Shown here in pieces: positions 1 to 8,212 of a DNA stretch of 64,000 nt. The translations under genes and the position numbers were made by a program. The stretch's first letter is position 1. Every line of letters begins with the position of its first letter. The DNA lies in contig NZ_PJRP01000018.1 in assembly GCF_002858765.1 (NCBI RefSeq), forward strand, positions 80,213 to 144,212, read 5' to 3'. This stretch comes from Cupriavidus pauculus (GTDB lineage: Bacteria; Pseudomonadota; Gammaproteobacteria; Burkholderiales; Burkholderiaceae). The notes under the pieces are model-generated. The model saw nothing but the letters and a program-made list of their open reading frames with translations. It had not been told where the DNA came from and searched no databases.

Positions 1-359
1 CGCAGGCCCAGGTGTCGATCGCCATTGGCAGCGGGGCGCCGCTGGCGCAGGCCGGGGCCGACGCCGTGCTGACCCACGGCGGCGTCGCGGAGATCGCCAC
101 CGCCATCAAGGCCGCGCGCCGCGCCCGCCGCGTGGTGCGGCAGAACCTGGGCTGGGCCTTTGCGTACAACGTGGTCGCCATCCCGCTGGCCGCGACGGGG
201 CATGTCACGGCATGGATGGCAGGCATCGGCATGTCCGTGTCATCGCTGCTGGTGGTGGCCAATGCGTGGCGGCTGCTGCGCATCAGGGCCACGGCACGGG
301 AAGGGGCGCCGCTGTCTGCGCCCGAATCGCTGCCACAAGGGCGCGAAGGGGAGTTGTAA
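1..359 (+). CDS. ccoI: Copper-exporting P-type ATPase CcoI/FixI, C-terminal part
   Basis: This is the last 119 or so residues of a P1B-type ATPase; the rest lies before the window. The visible start, AQVSIAIGSGAPLAQAGADAV, is the end of the phosphorylation/hinge region conserved in heavy-metal ATPases, with the GSG and ADAV blocks, and is followed by two closing membrane segments (about NLGWAFAYNVVAIPLAATG and MAGIGMSVSSLLVVANAW). The stop codon touches the ATG of ccoS, and ccoNOQP follows, so the likely role is exporting copper for cbb3 oxidase assembly, as for CcoI in other proteobacteria. That assignment comes from context: the metal-binding domain and CPC motif are outside the window. Confidence 0.82.
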   Translation, partial: QAQVSIAIGSGAPLAQAGADAVLTHGGVAEIATAIKAARRARRVVRQNLGWAFAYNVVAIPLAATGHVTAWMAGIGMSVSSLLVVANAWRLLRIRATAREGAPLSAPESLPQGREGEL

Positions 360-527
360 ATGGAAACGCTTTATCTGCTGGTGCCGATGAGCCTGGTGCT
401 GGTGGCGTTGATCGCGGGAGTCTTGTGGTGGGCGCTGCATGCCGGTCAGTACGACGACCTGGACCGGCCGGCTGAAGCCATCCTGCTCGACAACGACAAG
501 CCGCAGGGGCCGGAACGCGCCCGGTAG
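360..527 (+). CDS. ccoS: cbb3-type oxidase assembly protein CcoS
   Basis: A 55-residue protein starting METLYLLVPMSLVLVALIAG. It has one N-terminal membrane segment (about residues 4-26), then WWALHAGQYDDLDRPAEAIL, the typical CcoS signature of a membrane helix followed by G-Q-[YF]-DDL-D-P, and a short polar tail. The ATG directly follows the TAA of ccoI with no gap, so the two are translationally linked. CcoS is needed to give a fully heme- and copper-loaded cbb3 oxidase; the mechanism is unclear in the literature. Length and sequence fit the family well. Confidence 0.9.
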   Translation: METLYLLVPMSLVLVALIAGVLWWALHAGQYDDLDRPAEAILLDNDKPQGPERAR

Positions 528-601
528 GGCGATGGGTCCCGAGCAGAACCGGTGCAAAAGACATGACCCGGCGAAAACAGTTCGTGTGTGGTGCGCAAGG
601 A

Positions 602-615
602 TTGATCGAAGTCAA
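602..615. promoter_or_regulatory. FNR/ANR-type binding site upstream of ccoN
   Basis: TTGATCGAAGTCAA matches the FNR consensus TTGAT-N4-ATCAA at nine of ten positions. Its centre is about 78 bases before the ccoN start. If it acts at the usual class II position (-41.5), transcription would begin near 650, and a weak -10-like TCTAAA lies at 636-641, as that geometry requires. An fnr gene lies in the same cluster at 6082-6807. The site is seen directly; regulation is inferred. Confidence 0.75.
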
Positions 616-686
616 CGCGACGACCGTGCTGTTTTTCTAAAGTCACACAGTCAATAGGTTTATTCTTACTTAGCTTGGGGGTCTGA

Positions 687-2135
687 ATGGCTGTCACCAC
701 CGCGTCTCCACGCGTCGACACCTTCAACTACGGTGTAGTGCGGCAATTTGCCGTCATGACCGTTGTCTGGGGCATCGTCGGCATGGCCGTAGGCGTTCTG
801 CTTGCGGCGCAATTGATCTGGCCGGATCTGAATTTCAACACGCCATGGCTGTCGTTCGGCCGGCTGCGTCCATTGCACACCAATGCGGTGATCTTCGCAT
901 TTGGCGGCAGCGCGCTGTTCGCCACGTCGTACTACGTGGTACAGCGCACCTGCCAGGCGCGCCTGTTCTGCGGGCCGCTCGCGGCGTTTACGTTCTGGGG
1001 CTGGCAGGTTGTCATCGTGGCCGCCGCGATCACGCTGCCGATGGGCATCACAAGCTCGAAGGAGTATGCCGAGCTTGAATGGCCGATCGACATCCTGATC
1101 ACGCTGGTCTGGGTGGCCTACGCCATCGTCTTTTTTGGCACGATTGTCAAGCGCAAGACCCGGCACATCTACGTGGCCAACTGGTTCTTCGGCGCCTACA
1201 TCCTGACCATCGCCATCCTGCATATCGTCAACAACATCGAGATGCCGGCGTCGATGTGGAAGTCGTATTCCGCCTATGCGGGTGTGCAGGACGCCATGAT
1301 CCAGTGGTGGTACGGCCATAACGCGGTGGGTTTCTTCCTGACCACCAGCTTCCTGGGGATGATGTACTACTTCATCCCGAAGCAGGCCGAACGTCCGATC
1401 TATTCCTATCGTCTGTCGATCGTCCACTTCTGGGCGCTCAACTTCACCTATATGTGGGCCGGCCCGCACCATCTGCAGTACACCGCGCTGCCCGACTGGG
1501 CGCAGTCGCTGGGCATGGTGTTCTCGCTGATCCTGCTCGCGCCGTCGTGGGGCGGCATGATCAACGGCATCATGACCATGTCCGGTGCCTGGCACAAGCT
1601 GCGTACCGATCCGATCCTCAAGTTCCTGGTGGTGGCGCTGTCGTTCTACGGCATGGCTACGTTCGAGGGCTCGATGATGTCGATCAAGACCGTGAATGCG
1701 CTGTCGCACTACACGGACTGGACAATCGGCCACGTCCATTCGGGCGCGCTCGGCTGGGTCGCAATGATCTCGATCGGCTCGCTGTACTACCTGATTCCGC
1801 GCCTGTTCGGTGAAAAGCAGATGTACAGCACGCGCCTGATCGAGCTGCACTTCTGGGTGGCCACGATCGGCGTGGTGCTCTACATCGCCTCGATGTGGAT
1901 CGCCGGTGTGATGGAAGGCCTGATGTGGCGCGCCACGCAGCCGGACGGCACGCTGACCTACGCGTTCGTGGAAGCGGTCAAGGCCAAGTATCCGTTCTAC
2001 CTGATCCGCCTCGCGGGCGGCCTGTGCTTCCTGGGCGGCATGTTCATCATGGCCTACAACGTGTTCCGCACCATCGCTGGCAAGCCCACTGTGGATGCAC
2101 CGATTCCGGCCAGCCTGCCGGCTTCCGCCCACTGA
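687..2135 (+). CDS. ccoN: cbb3-type cytochrome c oxidase subunit I CcoN
   Basis: Catalytic membrane subunit (482 residues) of the high-affinity cbb3 terminal oxidase, which reduces oxygen at a heme b3/CuB centre in the inner membrane. About 12 hydrophobic segments are present. Likely ligands are visible: His64 in LRPLHTNAV, His211 in WYGHNAVGF, Tyr255 with His261/262 in FTYMWAGPHHLQY (the active-site Tyr of cbb3 enzymes lies in this block), and His349/His351 in TIGHVHSGALGW. Length fits CcoN. It is the first gene of ccoNOQP; ccoO starts 19 bases after its stop. The FNR-type site upstream suggests induction at low oxygen. Confidence 0.97.
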   Translation: MAVTTASPRVDTFNYGVVRQFAVMTVVWGIVGMAVGVLLAAQLIWPDLNFNTPWLSFGRLRPLHTNAVIFAFGGSALFATSYYVVQRTCQARLFCGPLAAFTFWGWQVVIVAAAITLPMGITSSKEYAELEWPIDILITLVWVAYAIVFFGTIVKRKTRHIYVANWFFGAYILTIAILHIVNNIEMPASMWKSYSAYAGVQDAMIQWWYGHNAVGFFLTTSFLGMMYYFIPKQAERPIYSYRLSIVHFWALNFTYMWAGPHHLQYTALPDWAQSLGMVFSLILLAPSWGGMINGIMTMSGAWHKLRTDPILKFLVVALSFYGMATFEGSMMSIKTVNALSHYTDWTIGHVHSGALGWVAMISIGSLYYLIPRLFGEKQMYSTRLIELHFWVATIGVVLYIASMWIAGVMEGLMWRATQPDGTLTYAFVEAVKAKYPFYLIRLAGGLCFLGGMFIMAYNVFRTIAGKPTVDAPIPASLPASAH

Positions 2136-2154
2136 CAAGCCGAGGACGCAAACA

Positions 2155-2850
2155 ATGTCTCAGAATCAAGGATTTTTCAGGCACGAGACGCTGGAGAAGA
2201 ACGTCGGCTGGCTGATCATCGCGACAATCATCGTGGTCAGCATTGCCGGTCTGGTGCAGATCGTGCCGCTGTTCTTCCAGCATTCGACCACCCAGCCGGA
2301 CCCGGGCATCACGCCGTACTCGCCGCTGCGGCTGATGGGGCGTGACATCTATATCCGTGAAGGTTGCGTGGGGTGCCATTCGCAACAGGTGCGCACGCTG
2401 CAGGCCGAGACCGAGCGGTATGGCCATTTCTCCACGGCGGGCGAGTCGGTGTACGACCATCCGTTCCTGTGGGGTTCCAAGCGTACGGGCCCCGACCTGG
2501 CCCGCGTTGGCGGCCGCTACTCCGATGACTGGCAGCGCATCCACCTGCGCAATCCGCGCGACGTGGTGCCCGAATCGGTGATGCCGTCGTATCCGTGGCT
2601 CGAAAAGACGCCGCTGCCGACCGATTCGGTGCAGGCCCGCATGCGCGCGCTGCAACGCCTGGGTGTGCCCTATACCGACGCCGAAATCGCAGGCGCACCG
2701 GAAGAGCTGGTGGGCAAGACCGAGGAAGACGCCATGGTCGCGTATCTGCAGGGTCTGGGCCTGAACCGTCGCAACGTCCGTCTGGACACGGCCCCCGCAG
2801 CTGCCCCGGCAGCGCCGGCGGCCGAGACGGCCACACCGGCGAAGGAGTAA
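2155..2850 (+). CDS. ccoO: cbb3-type cytochrome c oxidase subunit II CcoO
   Basis: Membrane-anchored monoheme cytochrome c of the cbb3 oxidase, 231 residues. The start MSQNQGFF at 2155 was chosen because it matches the family and has purine-rich sequence before it; an in-frame ATG at 2095 lies inside ccoN. One membrane helix (about residues 18-41) is followed by the heme-binding motif CVGCH at 71-75 within YIREGCVGCHSQQVR, and a Met-containing segment near MPSYPWLEKTPLP that may give the axial ligand. The last 20 residues are Ala/Pro-rich and probably disordered. CcoO passes electrons from CcoP to CcoN. Confidence 0.96.
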   Translation: MSQNQGFFRHETLEKNVGWLIIATIIVVSIAGLVQIVPLFFQHSTTQPDPGITPYSPLRLMGRDIYIREGCVGCHSQQVRTLQAETERYGHFSTAGESVYDHPFLWGSKRTGPDLARVGGRYSDDWQRIHLRNPRDVVPESVMPSYPWLEKTPLPTDSVQARMRALQRLGVPYTDAEIAGAPEELVGKTEEDAMVAYLQGLGLNRRNVRLDTAPAAAPAAPAAETATPAKE

Positions 2851-2854
2851 CGCC

Positions 2855-3013
2855 ATGGTGATCGTGACCTCTATCGCCACCGTCCTGTCGCTGCTGACGT
2901 TCCTGGCCATCTGCTGGTGGGCCTGGTCGGCGGGCCGCAAGGCGGCCAACGAGGAATCGGCGATGCTGCCGTTTGCCTTGCCGGACGAACATAACAATCC
3001 AAGCCGGAATTAG
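2855..3013 (+). CDS. ccoQ: cbb3-type oxidase small subunit CcoQ
   Basis: A 52-residue protein in the CcoQ position between ccoO and ccoP, starting four bases after the ccoO stop. One membrane helix (VTSIATVLSLLTFLAICWWAW) is followed by a polar tail with SAGRKAANEESAMLPF, the usual CcoQ/FixQ pattern. CcoQ is a non-catalytic subunit reported to stabilise the complex. The call rests on position, length and this pattern. Confidence 0.92.
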   Translation: MVIVTSIATVLSLLTFLAICWWAWSAGRKAANEESAMLPFALPDEHNNPSRN

Positions 3014-3018
3014 TAACC

Positions 3019-3945
3019 ATGAGCGATTTCATTTCCGATTTCTGGGGCTACTACATCACGGCCATCGCGCTCATTGGCATTGTCTGGTGCGTATGGCTGC
3101 TGTTTTCGCAACGGAAGATGCCGAAGGGCGTCAGCACTACCGATGACACCGGTCACGTCTGGGACGGCGACCTGCGCGAACTGAACAACCCGCTGCCGCG
3201 TTGGTGGATGTGGATGTTCCTGCTGGCCTGCGTGTTCAGCGTGGCTTACCTGGTGCTCTATCCGGGCCTCGGCACCTACGCCGGCGTGCTCAAGTTCTCG
3301 ACACAGGGTGAACTTGCCGCGCATCGGGAAGCTGCCGAGAAGACGCAGCACGAGATCTACGCCAAGTACCTGAAGATGGATGTCAAGCAGGTGGCGGCGG
3401 ACCCCGATGCGCGTGAAATCGGTCAGCGCCTGTTCCTGAACTATTGCGCGCAGTGCCATGGATCGGACGCCCGCGGCAGCCGCGGTTTTCCGAACCTGAC
3501 CGACAACGACTGGCTCTATGGCGGCGATCCCGAAACGATCCAGCAGACGATCACGAAGGGTCGTAATGGCGTGATGCCGCCGTTTGCCGGCACGATCGAT
3601 GCCAAGCTTGCCGGTGATACGGCGCAGTATGTGCGGTCGCTGTCTGGGCTGACCTACGATCCGATCCGGGCGTCGCGCGGCGAAAGCACGTTCAAGTCCA
3701 CCTGCGCGGCATGCCATGGCGCGAGCGGCAAGGGTAACCAGGCGCTGGGCGCACCGAACCTGTCCGACAACGTATGGCTGTACGGCAGTTCGGAACGCGT
3801 GATCGTCGAGGCCATCCTGAAGGGGCACAACGGCCATATGCCGGCCCACGAGGAAATCCTGACGCCTGAGCGCATTCGCATGCTGACGGCATACGTCTGG
3901 GGCCTGTCCAACACGAACACGAACGCCGCATCCGCAGGGCAATGA
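3019..3945 (+). CDS. ccoP: cbb3-type cytochrome c oxidase subunit III CcoP (diheme)
   Basis: Diheme cytochrome c subunit (308 residues) that receives electrons from periplasmic cytochromes. Two membrane helices are seen (about 9-30 and 61-81), as in the long CcoP form. Heme motifs are CAQCH at 143-147 and CAACH at 229-233, each followed by the GSDARGSRGFPNL/GASGKGNQALGAPNL-like repeat of the two cytochrome domains, with MPPF and MPAH as likely Met ligand regions. It starts five bases after the ccoQ stop and closes the oxidase subunit operon. An Asn/Thr/Ala-rich tail ends the protein. Confidence 0.97.
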   Translation: MSDFISDFWGYYITAIALIGIVWCVWLLFSQRKMPKGVSTTDDTGHVWDGDLRELNNPLPRWWMWMFLLACVFSVAYLVLYPGLGTYAGVLKFSTQGELAAHREAAEKTQHEIYAKYLKMDVKQVAADPDAREIGQRLFLNYCAQCHGSDARGSRGFPNLTDNDWLYGGDPETIQQTITKGRNGVMPPFAGTIDAKLAGDTAQYVRSLSGLTYDPIRASRGESTFKSTCAACHGASGKGNQALGAPNLSDNVWLYGSSERVIVEAILKGHNGHMPAHEEILTPERIRMLTAYVWGLSNTNTNAASAGQ

Positions 3946-4004
3946 CAAACCGTCCCCCGGTCTGGATGGTCTGCCGTCCGGCCCGGGGGCATGAGGGCTG
4001 AATA

Positions 4005-5495
4005 ATGAGCGCGCCCCTGGAATCTCCCCCCACTACCCGCGAATCAAGCGAGGCCGCCTGGCGGCCCGCACCGCCGCCCAAGCCGGCGGCCGACGCCACT
4101 GAAGAGGCGCTGTACGAAGTCCGGCGCAAGATCTATCCGCGTTCGGTCACGGGCGCCTTTTCCAACTGGCGGGTCTGGCTGGTCATTCTCACGCAACTGG
4201 TCTACTACGGCATGCCGTGGTTGCAGTGGAACGACCGCCAGGCGGTGCTGTTCGACCTTGGCGCCCGCAAGTTCTACATCTTTGGACTTGTGCTGTGGCC
4301 GCAGGATGTGATTTACCTGGCCGTGCTGCTGGTCATCTCGGCGCTGGCACTCTTCCTGTTCACGGCCATCGCCGGGCGCCTGTTCTGCGGGTACGCGTGC
4401 CCACAGACGGTTTATACCGAGATATTCATGTGGATCGAGCGACGGGTGGAGGGCGACCGCATCGCCCGCATCCGGCTGGACGGCGACCCGTGGAGTCTGC
4501 GCAAGATTCGTCTCAAGGCGACCAAGCACTCGCTGTGGATCCTGATCGCGCTGTGGACGGGTTTCACGTTCATCGGCTATTTCGCCCCGATTCGCGAACT
4601 GGGCGGCGAGGTCCTGCACTGGACGCTGGGTCCATGGCAGGCGTTCTGGATGCTGTTCTATGCGTTCGCCACCTGGGGCAACGCCGGGTTCATGCGCGAG
4701 CAGGTGTGCAAGTACATGTGTCCGTACGCGCGCTTCCAGAGCGTGATGGTGGACCGCGATACCTACGTCGTCACCTATGACGTGGGCCGTGGCGAGCCGC
4801 GCGGCAGCCGGTCGCGCAAGGCCGATCACCATGCGGCTGGGCTGGGCGATTGCGTGAACTGCAGCATCTGCGTGCAGGTCTGTCCGACCGGTATCGATAT
4901 CCGTGACGGCCTGCAGTACGAGTGCATCGGCTGCGGCGCGTGCATCGATGCCTGCGACCAGGTCATGGACAAAATGGAGTACCCGCGCGGGCTGATCCGA
5001 TACACATCGGAAAACGCGATGCGCAAGAAGCTGTCAGCTACCGATGCCCGCAAGCGGCTGCTGCGCCCGCGTACGATCGTCTACACGGCAATCTGGCTGG
5101 CGTTGACGGTGGGCTTTGTCGCATCGCTGGCCATGCGCACGCCGCTGAAGGTCGACATCATTCGTGACCGAGGTGCGCTGGGGCGCGAAGTGGAAGGCCG
5201 CTGGATCGAGAACGTGTACCGCCTGCAACTGATCAACGCGACCGAGGCGCCGATGAAATTCCACGTGCAGGCACAGAGCGACGAGTTGAAGGGGCTGGTC
5301 GTGGAATACGACCACGGCGCTGAATCGCTGTCGCCTACGTCGAACCGCCTGCTACCCATCCGGATTCGCGTGCCGATCGACGACGCGAAGCAGGGTACGC
5401 ACAAGATCGAGGTGACGGTTACCGCCGAGACTGAATCCGAGCGCAAGGTGGATATCCGGCAAAGCACGAGTTTCATCGTTCCTCGCAATCTGTGA
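4005..5495 (+). CDS. ccoG: cbb3 oxidase accessory protein CcoG (RdxA/FixG)
   Basis: Membrane-bound iron-sulfur protein of 496 residues, needed for cbb3 assembly; in other species CcoG has been linked to Cu(II) reduction. About five membrane segments lie in the first 350 residues. A CGYACPQ motif near residue 128 and two ferredoxin-type clusters, CVNCSICVQVCPTGID and CIGCGACIDAC (about 283-320), are clear. The C-terminal 110 residues form the immunoglobulin-like FixG_C domain. It starts 59 bases after ccoP, in the same operon direction. All family landmarks are present and the length is typical. Confidence 0.95.
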   Translation: MSAPLESPPTTRESSEAAWRPAPPPKPAADATEEALYEVRRKIYPRSVTGAFSNWRVWLVILTQLVYYGMPWLQWNDRQAVLFDLGARKFYIFGLVLWPQDVIYLAVLLVISALALFLFTAIAGRLFCGYACPQTVYTEIFMWIERRVEGDRIARIRLDGDPWSLRKIRLKATKHSLWILIALWTGFTFIGYFAPIRELGGEVLHWTLGPWQAFWMLFYAFATWGNAGFMREQVCKYMCPYARFQSVMVDRDTYVVTYDVGRGEPRGSRSRKADHHAAGLGDCVNCSICVQVCPTGIDIRDGLQYECIGCGACIDACDQVMDKMEYPRGLIRYTSENAMRKKLSATDARKRLLRPRTIVYTAIWLALTVGFVASLAMRTPLKVDIIRDRGALGREVEGRWIENVYRLQLINATEAPMKFHVQAQSDELKGLVVEYDHGAESLSPTSNRLLPIRIRVPIDDAKQGTHKIEVTVTAETESERKVDIRQSTSFIVPRNL

Positions 5496-5542
5496 TGCTG
5501 TCACGGATGGTGAATCGGGACGGATGCCAATAGGAGAGCGCA

Positions 5543-5752
5543 ATGACCCAACACCCCGCAAAGCCCTGGTACAGGGAACCATGGCCCTGGATTTTGATGA
5601 GTGGTCCGCTGCTGGCGATGATCGGTTGCGGTATCACGATCTGGCTGGCGAACACCCATGCCGATGTGCCGGTAAGCGATGCCACGCGCCACGGATTGGT
5701 GGTCGAGAAGACCGGCGCCGATCGCGCTGAACCGACCGCGAGGCGCCCATGA
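5543..5752 (+). CDS. Very short FixH-like membrane protein
   Basis: A 69-residue protein between ccoG and a small membrane gene, the place usually held by fixH/ccoH. It has a single membrane helix (PWILMSGPLLAMIGCGITIWLA) preceded by PWYREPWPW, a pattern typical of the FixH N-terminus, then a 30-residue polar tail. Most FixH/CcoH proteins have about 150 residues with a periplasmic domain; here that domain is missing. The start has a good ribosome site (GGAGAG). The stop overlaps the next gene by four bases (ATGA). It may be a natural short form or a shortened remnant. Confidence 0.7.
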   Translation: MTQHPAKPWYREPWPWILMSGPLLAMIGCGITIWLANTHADVPVSDATRHGLVVEKTGADRAEPTARRP

Positions 5753-5994
5753 GACTGCGCTGGCTGATGTGGGTGCTATGGCCGGCGTTTCTGATGGGCG
5801 GTGCGGCTACGGCGGTGGTGTTCTCGGTGGTGGATCCGGGAGACCTGAACTTCTTCGGACATCCGGTAGAGGCGTCGCGGCAGGCGATCTACACCGTTGG
5901 CTTCCTGGTGGCGTGGCTGTTTTGCGCGCTGTCCAGCGGGCTTACGCTGTACACGATGCCGGTGAAGCTCAGCGACACCGATGAACTTGAATAG
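5749..5994 (+). CDS. Small membrane protein of the cbb3 cluster, unknown function
   Basis: An 81-residue protein with two membrane helices (about residues 5-26 and 47-69) joined by a loop containing VDPGDLNFFG. It overlaps the FixH-like gene by four bases, so it is very probably translated with it and belongs to the ccoNOQP-ccoG cluster. I do not recognise a family with a known function. A bidirectional terminator follows at 6022. Location suggests a part in cbb3 assembly or maintenance; this is inference. Confidence 0.75.
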   Translation: MRLRWLMWVLWPAFLMGGAATAVVFSVVDPGDLNFFGHPVEASRQAIYTVGFLVAWLFCALSSGLTLYTMPVKLSDTDELE

Positions 5995-6021
5995 GCAATG
6001 CAGAGCGGGCCATGCAAACAA

Positions 6022-6055
6022 AAAGGCCGCGCCGGAATACTCCGGCGCGGCCTTT
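6022..6055. terminator. Bidirectional intrinsic terminator between cbb3 cluster and fnr
   Basis: A perfect 15-base stem (AAAGGCCGCGCCGGA with its complement) around a four-base ATAC loop, with A and T runs at the two ends. It sits between convergent genes and can serve both strands. Confidence 0.9.
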
Positions 6056-6081
6056 GTCGTGAGGTTCGGTGCGATCCTGCT

Positions 6082-6807
6082 TCAGCAGGACCGGCTGTAC
6101 ACCTGCTTGATACCTGCCATATCGACGAGCTTCACATGTCGCTGACGAATCTGGATCAGGCCTGCTTCGGCAAAGCGCGAGAACAGGCGGCTGACGGTCT
6201 CGAGTTTCAGGCCCAGGTAGCTGCCGATTTCCTCGCGGCTCATGCGCAGCACGAACTCGGTGGACGAGTAGCCGCGTGCGGACAGACGCTCGGACATGTT
6301 GACGAGGAACGCAGCCAGGCGCTCTTCGGCGCGCATCGATCCGAGCGTGATCAGCATGACCTGGTCCTGCGAGATTTCCTTGCTCATCAGGCGCAGGAAC
6401 TGGCCTTGCAGGGAGGGCAGCGTGCTCGACAACGATTGCAGGTCGTCGTAGCGTACGACGCAAACTTCAGCGTCTTCCAGCGCGGTCGCGTCGGACGCGT
6501 GCTGCATCTCGCTGAGGCCATCGAGGCCGATGACTTCGCCGGGCAGATGAAAGCCGGTGATCTGGGTGCGCCCGTCTTCCATTGTGACGTGCGTCTTCAG
6601 TGTGCCGAAGCGAATGGCGTAGACCGCGTTGAGCGGTTCGCCCATGCGGTAAAGCGTTTCGCCCTTGTGAACACGCACGCGTTCCTGCACGAGCGTGTCC
6701 ATCTTCGCCAGGTCTTGTTGCGACATGCCCACGGGCAGGCAAAGCTGGCCCATGGAACACGTGGAACAACGGGGCGACATCTCGGTGACGGGAATGGAAG
6801 TCAACAA
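6082..6807 (-). CDS. fnr: Fnr, oxygen-sensing transcription regulator
   Basis: Crp/Fnr-family regulator of 241 residues. Oxygen-labile [4Fe-4S] ligands are visible: Cys14, Cys17, Cys23 (CSTCSMGQLC) and Cys116 (EDAEVCVVRY), the same pattern as E. coli FNR. A cyclic-nucleotide-fold domain (about 25-140), the dimer helix (MRAEERLAAFLVNMSERL) and a helix-turn-helix with EEIGSYLGLKLETVSRLFSRF follow; the E-SR residues that read TTGAT are conserved. The start is probably TTG at 6807 or the adjacent TTG at 6804; ATG at 6780 is an alternative that keeps all cysteines. It likely activates ccoNOQP through the site at 602-615. Confidence 0.95.
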   Translation of the reverse strand: MLTSIPVTEMSPRCSTCSMGQLCLPVGMSQQDLAKMDTLVQERVRVHKGETLYRMGEPLNAVYAIRFGTLKTHVTMEDGRTQITGFHLPGEVIGLDGLSEMQHASDATALEDAEVCVVRYDDLQSLSSTLPSLQGQFLRLMSKEISQDQVMLITLGSMRAEERLAAFLVNMSERLSARGYSSTEFVLRMSREEIGSYLGLKLETVSRLFSRFAEAGLIQIRQRHVKLVDMAGIKQVYSRSC

Positions 6808-6892
6808 TTGAAGTGCTCGTTATGAATGCGCTTGCAGCGAGGGCGCGATGCAGGCATTTTACAGCGTCATGTGACGCAGAAGCGAGGAACAG

Positions 6893-7660
6893 TTGCCATT
6901 TGGTGTGCTTTTAAGCGTTTTTCTGATGGCCTTGCTCGGTGGTATGCATTGCGCTGCCATGTGTGGAGGAATTGCTATTGCTGCGGAGCAGAAACAGCCC
7001 AAGGATGTGGCAATTGTCATACACCGTTCCGCACGGCAATGGTGGACCGCGCTGTGCGTCATGCACGCGGGCCGCATCACGACGTACATGCTGCTTGGTG
7101 CAGTGATGGGCGCGGTGGGCGCGACGGTTTGGCGGCAGGACTATCTGCCATTGCAGCGATGGCTTTATGCAGCGGGCAGCATCATGCTTGTGGCCACCGG
7201 CGTGTGGCTGTTGCGTGGACGCGCCATGCGTTCCGACTGGATCGAACGCGTGGCGTCGATGGCCGCGGTGCATGTGGTACAGCGTGCGCGTGCCATGACC
7301 GAGCGACTGCCGATGCCGCTGCGCGGCAAGTCGCGCGCGACGCCGTTGCTGCGCCGCTATGGCATGGGTCTGGCCTGGGGGCTGGTGCCGTGCGGGATGG
7401 TCTATGGCGCACTCGCTCTGGCGCTGCTGGCGGGCAATGCCGCGTCGGGCGCGCTGGTCATGGGTGCGTTTGGCCTGGGTACGCTGCCCAACCTGCTGGT
7501 GATATCGGGGCTTTCCGGATATCTGCGGCAACTTTCCCGCAAGCCGGCGGTGCGCGTCGTGTCGGGGCTCGTGGTAATCGGTTTTGGTGTGTTGGGCGTG
7601 GCGCGGTCGATATGGCTTCCGGATACCTTGGCCCACCACGGGTTTTGCGTGGTGTTCTGA
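6893..7660 (+). CDS. SafE/TauE-type (DsbD_2-like) membrane protein
   Basis: A 255-residue polytopic protein with about six membrane segments. The N-terminal LMALLGGMHCAAMCGG block and the central GLAWGLVPCGMVYGAL block are the paired repeats of the sulfite exporter TauE/SafE family members that resemble the DsbD transmembrane domain. Such genes commonly sit next to cbb3 oxidase clusters and are suspected in copper or redox supply. Start TTG at 6893 was chosen for the ribosome site GAGGAA six bases upstream. The 85-base gap to the divergent fnr start must hold both promoters. The substrate is unknown. Confidence 0.8.
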   Translation: MPFGVLLSVFLMALLGGMHCAAMCGGIAIAAEQKQPKDVAIVIHRSARQWWTALCVMHAGRITTYMLLGAVMGAVGATVWRQDYLPLQRWLYAAGSIMLVATGVWLLRGRAMRSDWIERVASMAAVHVVQRARAMTERLPMPLRGKSRATPLLRRYGMGLAWGLVPCGMVYGALALALLAGNAASGALVMGAFGLGTLPNLLVISGLSGYLRQLSRKPAVRVVSGLVVIGFGVLGVARSIWLPDTLAHHGFCVVF

Positions 7661-7678
7661 ATCGGCCACAGCGGCGGG

Positions 7679-7708
7679 TTGCGGGCGGGGCCGGGAATGC
7701 CATACAAT
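7679..7708 (+). promoter_or_regulatory. Candidate sigma-70 promoter upstream of scpB
   Basis: TTGCGG at 7679-7684 and TACAAT at 7703-7708 are separated by 18 bases. It lies just after the SafE-like gene and about 505 bases before the scpB ATG, so it would produce an unusually long leader. Match is good but untested. Confidence 0.45.
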
Positions 7709-8212
7709 CGCCAGAACCACGGTATCGCGCCGCACCATGCTCGGGGCGTCGCTGGGGCCGCATCCCTGATCTGGGGAGCGTGCCCAGGGTTTTCGGCCAC
7801 CCTGGTGCGTCGAAAACGTCTCCACAGTCCATCCGGTTCAAAAGATCTGGTTAAAAGACCGGCTGCGGTTGGGAAGATGGCGCCGGTCAGGGCGGGGTTG
7901 CCTGAGCCGATACCGTTTTGTTTCTTGCCGTCTTGGCCATCTGGTGGCCCAGGCGAATGTCCGCCCCGAAGGGAGAAGGCGCGACGCAAGAGGTCCGTTG
8001 ACTGGTGATACTGGCCAGCGCCGGACGATCTCCTGCCGGATCGACCCGGCAATTCGATGCAAAAGAACGAGGTGCGCACGGCTGCGCTGCAATTGGCAGG
8101 CGAGCTGGCTGCGCGATGAAATGGCGGTGGCTTCGGCCTCGCTGTATCTGCAATCTCCAGTGCTCCGGGATTCGTCCGGGAACAGGTGCAAAGACAGGCT
8201 GCACGCAATCAC
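7709..8212. other. Non-coding stretch, possible long scpB leader
   Basis: No protein-like reading frame stands out on either strand. A hairpin CCAGGG-N10-CCCTGG occurs near 7787-7808. Two very short frames, starting at 8056 and 8117, are chained by a TGA/ATG overlap just before scpB, but have no family signal. I see no RNase P, tmRNA or tRNA pattern. Confidence 0.5.

Noticed and set aside
7402..8208. Minus-strand frame of 268 codons covering the scpB leader
   Set aside because: It overlaps the end of the SafE-like gene in antisense and reads as Pro/Arg/Ser-rich sequence with no family likeness.
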